Source: Holosporales bacterium
GTDB taxonomy: Bacteria > Pseudomonadota > Alphaproteobacteria > RUG11792
DNA length: 5,642 nucleotides
Direction: 5' to 3'
Assembly (NCBI GenBank): GCA_031267075.1
Contig: JAIRZU010000015.1
Location: 1 to 5,642 of the forward strand
In this document: positions 1 to 5,642 of the stretch, piece after piece
How positions within the stretch are numbered: position 1 is the first letter of the stretch
Layout of the letters: each line of letters begins with the position of its first letter
Position numbers and translations under genes: made by a program
The notes under the pieces: model-generated
Databases searched by the model: none
Told to the model about the DNA's origin: nothing
The model's input: only the letters and a program-made list of their open reading frames with translations

Positions 1-118
1 AGTTGATTAGCGTAAATTTCCACACCGTCTAATGCTTGGGAAGCGCGCAAAACCAGCGTACAACGTCACTGTAGTTGGTACTTGGACAAGCTTCATCAAC
101 TAGTAAAGTAAATGTCTC
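1..118 (+). repeat. Left inverted copy of a MITE-like repeat, truncated by the window edge
   Basis: This stretch matches the reverse complement of 1046-1164. By hand alignment I count about 103 identical columns of 118 plus one single-base gap. Two blocks are perfect: 40-72 pairs with 1092-1124, and 78-102 pairs with 1062-1086. The copy ends at 108-118 with GTAAATGTCTC, which is the terminal inverted repeat of the right copy. Similarity still runs at position 1, so the other end lies left of the window; the right copy predicts about 17 more bases. Of 15 mismatches, 13 are transitions. It stops 25 bp before the ATG of the cargo gene. What the element is remains inference: a small non-autonomous mobile element or a structured RNA repeat. 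Confidence 0.9.
108..118 (+). repeat. Terminal repeat of the left element copy
   Basis: GTAAATGTCTC occurs here in the same orientation as at 1171-1181 and inverted at 1046-1056. It marks the inner (right-hand) end of the left copy. The base preceding it is A, where the other two occurrences have G, so the match is 11 rather than 12 bp on that side. Confidence 0.75.
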
Positions 119-143
119 CTATGCGTAGTTGCGGATACTGTAT

Positions 144-1010
144 ATGAGAGTAGCGATGAAGATAAGGGCTGTATTGGCTGTAGTGATGATTGTGACGAAT
201 GTGGTGGATGGCGCACGTCCCTACAGAAGCCATTCCCTGGTGAGTATAAAGCCTCAACCACTCCCTCCCCGCCAGTCACAGGCCAACAACAGGACCCCGC
301 CACCGTCGAATCGCTGCGACGAAGTAACTGCTACCTCTGCCCGGATTGCCGCGCGCAGGATCATAGAGCGAGCTGAAGCAGGAATCCCGAATGCTACGAA
401 CTACCCCGCTATGAGGGACATCTATGACGTAACCGTAAGGCGCCTGCTGGAAGTAGTCGAGGCCGACCCAGAACTGCTCCACGAAGACACACCGCCGAGT
501 CAAGAGTACATGATGGCCGTGCTTGACGACGAACTAGGCGACAGCACACTGCAGACCATGGCTAATGCGGAACGGAACTGGATAGGAGCACACATAGCGG
601 AGCACGACGCTGGGAGGGACACAAACAATCCGGGAGCAGACCCGATACTGCGGGAAACCCACCCCGGACACCAAACCTTTAAAAGTATGATGGATAGCCT
701 GAAGTGGGGCTTCAAAATGTGTGATACATGCTCGGTCCCCTTCATTAGGGGCGCGCTTATGCATGCTTGGAAGCTACCGGGATACAAGGGATCTGACCTT
801 CTAGCCATAGCCCTCACACAACTTGAGCTCGAACAGGGAGTTCTACTAGCGCGAGTAGTTAAAGACGAAGTAACGTACGCGACTGCACCTGGCATCGATT
901 CGTGCCCAGCCATAGGAGTTGTGCACGGAGACCGCGACAACGTGCGGCAGGTTGCACAGAAGTACCTTGATACAATACCCGTTCCTTTGTCAGCGGAAGT
1001 TCCAGCATAG
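144..1010 (+). CDS. Exported protein of unknown function, cargo between the inverted repeats
   Basis: I do not recognise this protein. The ATG at 144 gives 288 residues. A TTG at 129 would add five residues, and an ATG at 156 would remove four. The N-terminus looks like a Sec signal peptide: basic MRVAMKIR, a hydrophobic stretch AVLAVVMIVTNVV, and likely cleavage near residues 23-24 (VDGA). The mature part opens with a Pro/Gln/Arg-rich stretch to about residue 55, then becomes soluble and probably helical with many Ala, Glu and Arg. No further membrane segment is visible. Four cysteines remain after cleavage, at about residues 58, 193, 196 and 254. Two of them form a CxxC (CDTC), so disulfides or metal binding are possible. 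The gene lies 25 bp from the left repeat and 35 bp from the right one, and converges on tamB. It could be a host-interaction or periplasmic protein, but nothing in the sequence shows which. The long signal-peptide-led frame makes it a likely real gene. Confidence 0.8.
   Translation: MRVAMKIRAVLAVVMIVTNVVDGARPYRSHSLVSIKPQPLPPRQSQANNRTPPPSNRCDEVTATSARIAARRIIERAEAGIPNATNYPAMRDIYDVTVRRLLEVVEADPELLHEDTPPSQEYMMAVLDDELGDSTLQTMANAERNWIGAHIAEHDAGRDTNNPGADPILRETHPGHQTFKSMMDSLKWGFKMCDTCSVPFIRGALMHAWKLPGYKGSDLLAIALTQLELEQGVLLARVVKDEVTYATAPGIDSCPAIGVVHGDRDNVRQVAQKYLDTIPVPLSAEVPA
146..150 (+). promoter_or_regulatory. Possible ribosome binding site supporting an inner start at 156
   Basis: GAGAG lies 5 bp before an in-frame ATG at 156. 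The ATG at 144 has only GGA at 133-135, 8 bp upstream. Neither signal is strong, so the start of the cargo gene is uncertain by four codons. Both starts give the same signal peptide. Confidence 0.35.
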
Positions 1011-1045
1011 ACAGGAATATGGAAGAGGGAGATCTCACCAACATC

Positions 1046-1057
1046 GAGACATTTACC
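1046..1057 (+). repeat. Terminal inverted repeat, left end of the right element copy
   Basis: GAGACATTTACC is the exact reverse complement of the 12 bp at 1170-1181. The exact match stops at both sides, which defines the boundary of the element. Confidence 0.85.
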
Positions 1058-1169
1058 ATGTTAGTTGATGAAGCTTGTCCAAGTACTAACCACAGTGACG
1101 TTGTACGCTGGTTTTGCGCGCTTCTCAAACATTATGACAGTGTGTGAATTCACGCCAATCAATCAGATA

Positions 1170-1181
1170 GGTAAATGTCTC
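1170..1181 (+). repeat. Terminal inverted repeat, right end of the right element copy
   Basis: GGTAAATGTCTC matches 1046-1057 inverted and shares 11 bp with 108-118 in direct orientation. It is the third occurrence of the motif in the window and closes the 136-bp element. Confidence 0.85.
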
Positions 1182-1196
1182 CAGTTATCTACCTTG

Positions 1197-1236
1197 TTAT
1201 TTATGAGATCTGGTATGAGTCATGTGCTTTTCCTCC
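1197..1236 (-). other. Relic translation start downstream of tamB
   Basis: On the minus strand, GGAGG (1232-1236) lies 8 bp before an ATG (1221-1223), followed by an eight-codon frame MTHTRSHK ending in TAA at 1197-1199. The signal begins 11 bp after the tamB stop. Spacing and sequence are those of a strong ribosome binding site, but the frame closes at once and ends just before the repeat element. It may be the remnant of a third operon gene interrupted by the element, or chance. Confidence 0.3.
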
Positions 1237-1247
1237 AGCCATCAGCC

Positions 1248-3809
1248 TCAGTACCGCTTAGACCACAGGAGGCCGGCTCCAAACAGGTTACGTCCTGACA
1301 GGTCAACTGAAACTCTTGTGTTCTTTGCCACTTTAGTTTCCACGGTTACAGCAGTGGTATCTTTCGAGGCTCCCTGCTCCACCGACACCCTCATGCTGCC
1401 GATTTTCTTTCCTACGCTAATGGCGTTATATTCCGCATTGTTAGAGTCCTTGCTTTTTTTGATTCCTATGGAGTCGAGCCCGAAGACAGCCTTCATCTTG
1501 TTGATTAAATCGAAGCCACCGATGCCGGTCACTTTGTTCATAATTGAGAACATAGCCAAGCCCTCGCTTGCAGAGATCTCAGATGCCTTCTTGTCGTACA
1601 GCATATATGATAGAACGTCGTTTTTAGACATTGGTGGGGTGGAGTAAAATTTCACACGCGACTCGCCGTTGTGCTGGATGAACCTAGCTCCAACGATCGT
1701 GCTATCAACGTGCTTCTCGGCAGAAACGTCTACATCAAAGTTACCATCACTGATTAATAGCTTACCATTCTTAAGTTTGAATGTGCTATCATTAACTGTG
1801 ATGCTCCCCTTAATCAAGCTCCATGAGACGTTGTAGTGGACATCGTTAAGGGTGCCGGATATCTCGCCATCTCCCTTCCATGTGCTACTGATTCCCATAC
1901 CAATTATCGTGAGCTCATTCGTTAGGCTGACGTTAATAGCTATCCTCTTTAGATAGTCCGTCGCGGGGTCTGCTGCTTCAGGTGTAATTTGATGGGAGGG
2001 AACGGTGGTGGTAGTTGTGGCTGAAGTGGAGGGATCATTCGTATCAGAAGGTTTAGAAACATCAAGAGATCTAGCTGACATGAGGATCATGCTGGACACA
2101 TCCATCTTAGCCCCACTGGTGCTGAGGTGCCCGCTTATCGTGCACTTCTCATATAGATCTCCGTCGATCGATACATCTCCAGATAGACGCGCCGTTACCC
2201 AGTTCTGCTCGATGATGCTCAGATTGTTAACCTTGAGGGCTATGCTCACATTCGCCTTATTAACGTCTATGCTGATCTTTCCGCTACCAGTAATATCACC
2301 TGGGGTTTTTGCGTCGTCCGTCAGGTATATATCTTTTATGATGATCGCGTTGTTTTTGATGCCGCAGTTCAGCCTGACGTTTTGCATATAGATGCCTCCG
2401 TCAGTGTTGATGTAGTGCCCTTTTTTCAGGGTTAACTCCCCTGAGAATATGGGGCGCTCACATGTACCAGTCGCTTGCAAATTGTACACGATTGTTCCAC
2501 CAGCACTCTGGTTAACTGGCAGCTTGTATTCTGCCACATTGAACTTCCCGGTACCATGGACTTGGATGGCGCTCGCACCAGATATCATCCAGTTCTCCGC
2601 CGCAACCCTGACATCGATTTTGTTTTTCTTTTTCAGGAAATCAAACATGAACCTCGCGGTCACGGCATCAGGAGAATAGACAGCATCTATGTTGACAACA
2701 GGAATCTTGATGGTCCCCATCTCAAAATTAGTCAGTCTCAGCTTAGCCTGCTCCGCCCCGTGTTCATACTTGCATGCTCCATTCAGGAGGCCGCTGCATT
2801 GGGAGTTTGTGAAGCGCGCGATATCGACATTGGAAAACGTGATATTCCCAGGAGAAAATTTGTCACTCGCTAAGTTGATATCCTTGAAGTAAATCCTACC
2901 ATTCCCCACTAGGACGGTGAGCTCCGGAATTTCCAGGTCGCTCCTGATGGTAAACGGCATCATCGCAATCCCATCGGCGAAGCGCACATTGTTGCACAGC
3001 ACAAAATCTGTGTTGATATCGTACTCCACATTCCCGGACAGACCAATCTGTTGGGATTGAAACTTGACATCAACGACGTCATCCTGTACAGTAATCTCAG
3101 AAGCCAGTTTTAGGTTTCTAAGTGGGAGGGATATCACACCTGACAGCTTGTCGAGATTGGAGCATACTCCATCGAAGGTGTACGTTTCACCGTTGTGCTT
3201 TAATGATATAGCCACATGATTAACTGCGGCATCGTACGATATGTTGGCGAGGGTGTCATTGATTCCTACGTCCGCGATAACCCTAGTTCCGACGACGTTC
3301 CATTGACAGTCTAGAAGGTTGTCTTGGGCGGAGAGGCTGATGTGCCTCGTCCCAGTTTTTCTGTCGTGAGTGAATAGTATTTTCTTGAGGGCTATCCCAT
3401 TATAATCCACGTTTGCAATCGAGGCGGATTTGATGAATTTTTGGAAAAAGAGAGGAGTGAAATATCGTATGGAGGAAAGTGAGATTTTTGTTTCATTGGC
3501 CATTTTGACCTCGGCATTCCCTATGTCCAGACTCTTGATGCGCAGCATGCTTTTGCTCATCTGAACGCTAATCTTATCAACCTTTGATGTGAGCTCGTCA
3601 TCAGATACCTCAAGGCCAATCACCGAAAACTTAAATGGGAAGAGCCCCATCGTATGTGAGAAATTTACGTGGAGCGTATCGGGGACAAGTAACTTAACTA
3701 GCTGCTTCTGGATGGCGGCAATCTGCAGGAAAGATAGAATTGATATGACACTCACAACGACTATCAAAATGCGAAGAGCGATGTGTCGAATTACAACTCC
3801 AACCCTCAC
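1248..3809 (-). CDS. tamB: TamB-family translocation and assembly module protein
   Basis: This 853-residue protein is a TamB (DUF490) family member. It starts at GTG 3807-3809 with a good ribosome binding site and ends at TGA 1248-1250. Residues 8-32 form one uncleaved N-terminal membrane anchor. The rest is beta-rich AsmA/TamB-type repeat sequence that in known relatives forms a long hydrophobic groove across the periplasm. An AsmA-like repeat unit is seen at about 446-515 (P-x-F-S-G-E-L-T-L-K-K-G). The conserved C-terminal domain runs from about 640, with a G-S-I-T-V / F-K-L-K-N-G-K-L block at 668-684, the hallmark STPPMSKNDVLSYMLYDK at 723-740, and FGLDSIGI at 776-783. It closes with an aromatic-ended strand, LLWSKRY. 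A Ser/Thr/Pro-rich linker with five consecutive Thr lies at 585-619. E. coli TamB is about 1,260 residues, so this one is markedly short. The family works with TamA in outer-membrane protein insertion and has been linked to phospholipid transport; no tamA is in this window. It is translationally coupled to the MFS gene upstream. Confidence 0.93.
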   Translation of the reverse strand: MRVGVVIRHIALRILIVVVSVISILSFLQIAAIQKQLVKLLVPDTLHVNFSHTMGLFPFKFSVIGLEVSDDELTSKVDKISVQMSKSMLRIKSLDIGNAEVKMANETKISLSSIRYFTPLFFQKFIKSASIANVDYNGIALKKILFTHDRKTGTRHISLSAQDNLLDCQWNVVGTRVIADVGINDTLANISYDAAVNHVAISLKHNGETYTFDGVCSNLDKLSGVISLPLRNLKLASEITVQDDVVDVKFQSQQIGLSGNVEYDINTDFVLCNNVRFADGIAMMPFTIRSDLEIPELTVLVGNGRIYFKDINLASDKFSPGNITFSNVDIARFTNSQCSGLLNGACKYEHGAEQAKLRLTNFEMGTIKIPVVNIDAVYSPDAVTARFMFDFLKKKNKIDVRVAAENWMISGASAIQVHGTGKFNVAEYKLPVNQSAGGTIVYNLQATGTCERPIFSGELTLKKGHYINTDGGIYMQNVRLNCGIKNNAIIIKDIYLTDDAKTPGDITGSGKISIDVNKANVSIALKVNNLSIIEQNWVTARLSGDVSIDGDLYEKCTISGHLSTSGAKMDVSSMILMSARSLDVSKPSDTNDPSTSATTTTTVPSHQITPEAADPATDYLKRIAINVSLTNELTIIGMGISSTWKGDGEISGTLNDVHYNVSWSLIKGSITVNDSTFKLKNGKLLISDGNFDVDVSAEKHVDSTIVGARFIQHNGESRVKFYSTPPMSKNDVLSYMLYDKKASEISASEGLAMFSIMNKVTGIGGFDLINKMKAVFGLDSIGIKKSKDSNNAEYNAISVGKKIGSMRVSVEQGASKDTTAVTVETKVAKNTRVSVDLSGRNLFGAGLLWSKRY

Positions 3810-5119
3810 ACAACTTTCCCTCTTGCCGCAGCGACCATTGTGATATGTATCATGAAGTACAGGGCTAACAGAGCCAGCAGGCCAGTGATTCCACTAGAGA
3901 TAAATATGCATCCCAAAGAGTAGTGATGCGCGACGAAGCCTGCAAGTACGTCGGCACAGAATGCTGAAAAGGCGTTGATTAGCCAGTATGTACCTATTCC
4001 CGTTCCCCTTAGATCTTCTGGTACCTTCTCGGCGATTAGTGAGACGAAGACATTCTGTGTGCTCCCGAGTTGTATCCCCCAGCAGAGGATGCCCATGCAC
4101 ATCGTAGTCGCAGAGTGAGCTGAGTACATTATGATGTCTGCCAGGAGAAGGGCGGCAATGCCTATGCTCAGTAGATTAACCCTATTGAATTTATCGCCAA
4201 GCAGCCCGATTGGATACGACGAAATGGCTGTACCGATGTTGAGGACTATCATAACGATCGGAGCAAATACAGGATCAGCTTGGTATCCTTCATTCATTCT
4301 GAGGATGAGGAATGTCTCGTTCATCCGTGCCATCATGAAGATCGTATTGACTCCCATTAGCAACCAGAACGACATACCTAGGTACTGAAAGTTTCTAATC
4401 GAGAATTTGCTTTTGAGTTTTGGTTGAGGGAGAGGTGCCCCAGATGTGATAGCTTGATGATCAAACCTCTTTGGCTCCTTTATCATGAACACCAAAATTC
4501 CGAAGGCGACAATGGCTGGGATAGATGCTAGGGCAAACACAGCCTGGTAATTGTTATTCGTTGCCTTAACTGCAATGATAGCAAGGACCCCGCCGAACAA
4601 GGACCCCATATACGCTAGGCTTCTCTTGAGTCCGTATGATGCTCCTATCCGCTTTCTCGGAACAACATCAGCAATGATTGCATCGCGTGGGGAAGCTTGT
4701 ATCCCGTTTCCGAAGCGCTCCATCATCCTTGCGATACACACCCAACCACTCGTTACAGATGCCGCCAAGATTGGTTTGCTTAATACAGAAAGAATGTACC
4801 CGACTATCATGATCGCCTTACGGCGGCGCATAAAATCACTTAGCATACCGGAGAACAGCTTCATCACATGAGATGCTGTCTCACATAACCCCTCCAGCAA
4901 TCCGATACTTATCGCAGTAGCCCCAAGGATGTGTTTCAGGTATAGCCCGGAGAAGGAGTACGCCATTACGAACGATACGTTCATCAGGCACATTATGGTA
5001 CCTATCTGCCAGACTGTAGCTGGAAGCTTCCCGTCTCTTGGCCTTACATCCGGCTGTCCATCACCAGGCTGTGTTCGCGGCGGCGTGTCGTTGTCTGGAG
5101 GATGAACTTCATTTATCAT
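3806..5119 (-). CDS. MFS transporter, substrate unknown
   Basis: This is a complete 437-residue inner-membrane carrier of the major facilitator superfamily, with about 12 hydrophobic segments between residues 38 and 428. The loop 2-3 signature G-M-L-S-D-F-M-R-R-R-K is at 91-101, and its second-half counterpart G-L-L-G-D-K-F-N-R is at 305-313. The block at 135-151 (R-F-G-N-G-I-Q-A-S-P-R-D-A-I-I-A-D), followed by S-Y-G-L-K-R-S at 161-167, matches an MFS subgroup with a G-x-G-I-x-x-x-P-R-D-A motif. To my knowledge that subgroup has no firm substrate. The first 37 residues are hydrophilic and proline-rich, presumably a cytoplasmic tail. The start is the ATG at 5117-5119; no other ATG lies before the first membrane segment, and no clear Shine-Dalgarno precedes it. 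The gene lies 54 bp after smr and overlaps tamB by 4 bp. In obligate intracellular bacteria such carriers often import host metabolites or export drugs, but nothing here decides. Confidence 0.92.
   Translation of the reverse strand: MINEVHPPDNDTPPRTQPGDGQPDVRPRDGKLPATVWQIGTIMCLMNVSFVMAYSFSGLYLKHILGATAISIGLLEGLCETASHVMKLFSGMLSDFMRRRKAIMIVGYILSVLSKPILAASVTSGWVCIARMMERFGNGIQASPRDAIIADVVPRKRIGASYGLKRSLAYMGSLFGGVLAIIAVKATNNNYQAVFALASIPAIVAFGILVFMIKEPKRFDHQAITSGAPLPQPKLKSKFSIRNFQYLGMSFWLLMGVNTIFMMARMNETFLILRMNEGYQADPVFAPIVMIVLNIGTAISSYPIGLLGDKFNRVNLLSIGIAALLLADIIMYSAHSATTMCMGILCWGIQLGSTQNVFVSLIAEKVPEDLRGTGIGTYWLINAFSAFCADVLAGFVAHHYSLGCIFISSGITGLLALLALYFMIHITMVAAARGKVV
3818..3823 (-). promoter_or_regulatory. 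Ribosome binding site for tamB
   Basis: AGAGGG on the minus strand lies 8 bp before the tamB GTG and inside the last codons of the MFS gene. It supports the GTG at 3807-3809 as the true start and fits translational coupling through the GTGA overlap. Confidence 0.75.
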
Positions 5120-5152
5120 CTGAGGAGCCGGCAGGACAACTCGCTGCGCCTG

Positions 5153-5161
5153 ATTATATCA
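5153..5161 (-). promoter_or_regulatory. Candidate extended -10 promoter for the MFS-tamB operon
   Basis: On the minus strand TGATATAAT is an exact extended -10 element (TGn-TATAAT). Transcription would begin around 5146, leaving a leader of about 27 bases before the MFS ATG. No convincing -35 box is seen upstream, which is tolerated by extended -10 promoters. It lies 13 bp after the smr stop codon, so the operon could also receive read-through from smr. Confidence 0.5.
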
Positions 5162-5178
5162 CATAGCGCTGCGCTATG
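5162..5178 (-). other. Hairpin overlapping the smr stop codon
   Basis: CATAGCG and CGCTATG form a perfect 7-bp stem around a 3-base loop, and the smr TAG (5174-5176) lies in one arm. No T-run follows on the minus strand, so it is not a standard intrinsic terminator. It sits directly upstream of the candidate -10 motif and could attenuate read-through or bind a regulator. Both ideas are inference. Confidence 0.45.
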
Positions 5179-5642
5179 CTCTATCGAAAAGAGGGTGACT
5201 CTGTGGATATCTGTTGAAAGCCTCAGGTCTAATATAGATTCCATACGCACCACAGCCTCCCGTTAAGTCCCTTATTTCAAAGAATCCAGTTATGAGCTTG
5301 GAGTTGGACGATAACCAGCTTGCTGCCGCTTGTCTTATAATTCCGCTGCCTTTCCCAGTTATGATCGTTGCCATTCTGATCCCCTTCAGTGTGCAGCTCA
5401 CGCAAAAATTTTTCAGTGCATCATCAACGTGACGCGTAAATCCGTGTAGATCAAGAATTGCCTCAGATTTGAATTTGCGTCTAGTGCGCCTAGGAATAAG
5501 CGGCTGTGTAACATTACTTGAACCTTGATAAGCCTCCTTGGATCTATAACCTCCATAATCAGTTTCTTGCTGCGTCGATCCGGTGCTCAAATGCTCATGT
5601 ACCACCCTGTACACTCCGCTTCTGCGCTCCGTGTCTCCTAGC
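5174..5642 (-). CDS. Smr-domain protein (MutS2 C-terminal type), start probably outside the window
   Basis: This is a small stand-alone Smr-domain protein, a family of nucleases and nucleic-acid-binding proteins; in some bacteria it acts in ribosome-collision rescue or DNA repair. Counting from a GTG at 5614, it has 146 residues with the domain motifs LDLHG at 54-58, I-I-T-G-K-G-S-G at 84-91 and G-G-C-G-A-Y-G-I-Y-I-R at 119-129. The usual HGKG glycine loop is TGKG here, as in many alphaproteobacterial members. The region before residue 50 is polar and basic. The frame stays open from 5614 to the window edge (L-G-D-T-E-R-R-S-G-V), and those residues resemble the short N-terminal helix usual in these proteins. 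The GTG at 5614 also lacks a well-placed ribosome binding site, so I treat it as internal and the gene as 5'-truncated by the window. It ends in TAG, 54 bp before the MFS gene. Confidence 0.85.
   Translation of the reverse strand, partial: LGDTERRSGVYRVVHEHLSTGSTQQETDYGGYRSKEAYQGSSNVTQPLIPRRTRRKFKSEAILDLHGFTRHVDDALKNFCVSCTLKGIRMATIITGKGSGIIRQAAASWLSSNSKLITGFFEIRDLTGGCGAYGIYIRPEAFNRYPQSHPLFDRA

Larger units (their letters stand above)
1046..1181 (-). repeat. Right, complete copy of the MITE-like repeat (about 136 bp)
   Basis: This is a complete-looking element bounded by perfect 12-bp terminal inverted repeats at 1046-1057 and 1170-1181. Its 1046-1164 part is the reverse complement of 1-118. 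Inside the ends, TTAGTTGAT (1061-1069) can pair with ATCAATCAG (1158-1166) in 8 of 9 positions if G-U is allowed, extending the terminal stem. A 10-bp palindrome, GTGAATTCAC, sits at 1144-1153. I see no target-site duplication outside the ends. The element starts 35 bp after the cargo stop codon and ends 66 bp from the tamB stop, so it separates two convergent genes. It contains no plausible transposase gene. Confidence 0.88.

Noticed and set aside
82..109. Possible -35/-10 pair (TTGGAC, TAAAGT) inside the left repeat as a promoter for the cargo gene
   Set aside because: Only about 3 of 6 and 4 of 6 consensus matches, too weak to annotate.
121..147. Eight-codon upstream frame (MRSCGYCI) whose TGA overlaps the ATG at 144, resembling a coupled leader peptide
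   Set aside because: No ribosome binding site precedes it and a frame this short arises easily by chance.
500..940. 146-codon minus-strand frame inside the cargo gene
   Set aside because: It is Ser/Cys-rich shadow sequence opposite a signal-peptide-bearing frame and has no domain features.
1020..1040. GAGATCTC palindrome after the cargo stop as a terminator
   Set aside because: An 8-bp perfect palindrome has no loop and no T-run follows.
1144..1153. GTGAATTCAC 10-bp palindrome as an operator
   Set aside because: It is broken in the left copy, so conservation does not support a protein-binding site.
1065..1298. Plus-strand 77-codon frame through the right repeat into the tamB 3' end
   Set aside because: It spans the repeat boundary and the end of a well-supported gene on the other strand, and the left copy does not maintain it past the shared core.
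2005..2873. Several plus-strand frames of 76-132 codons opposite tamB
   Set aside because: They are antisense shadows of a clearly conserved TamB reading frame with no recognisable protein features.

Overview
The window looks like a piece of chromosome from an intracellular alphaproteobacterium, most likely an Anaplasmataceae member of the Anaplasma marginale type. This is an inference. It rests on near-balanced base composition, frequent ATA/AGA/AGG codons, a short TamB, an Smr-domain protein of alphaproteobacterial style, and a lone exported protein with no recognisable family. No rRNA, tRNA or CRISPR array is visible.

The right-hand four fifths (1248-5642) is a leftward gene cluster on the minus strand: an Smr-domain protein running off the right edge, an MFS transporter, then a TamB-family envelope protein. 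The MFS and tamB genes share a 4-bp GTGA stop/start overlap, so they are almost certainly co-translated. A short gap between smr and the MFS gene holds a hairpin over the smr stop codon, followed by an exact extended -10 motif (TGATATAAT). The MFS-tamB pair may therefore have its own promoter. TamB should span the periplasm and take part in outer-membrane protein assembly or lipid transport; the MFS protein is an inner-membrane carrier of unknown substrate.

The left fifth (1-1181) is the unusual part. A single rightward gene (144-1010) encodes a 288-residue exported protein I do not recognise. It is tightly bracketed by two inverted copies of a repeat. The right copy spans 1046-1181, about 136 bp, and ends in perfect 12-bp terminal inverted repeats (GAGACATTTACC / GGTAAATGTCTC). 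The left copy (1-118) is cut by the window edge. Over the shared 118 columns I count about 87% identity with one gap, and nearly all differences are transitions. This looks like a small MITE-like or structured-RNA element present twice, with a cargo gene between the copies. The arrangement resembles a composite transposon or an invertible cassette.

The cargo gene and the MFS-tamB operon converge, and the right repeat copy lies between their 3' ends. In the minus-strand sense the right copy would sit in the 3' untranslated region of tamB. In the plus-strand sense the left copy would sit just upstream of the cargo gene's start. The longest gene-free stretch is 1011-1247, and it is mostly filled by the right repeat copy.
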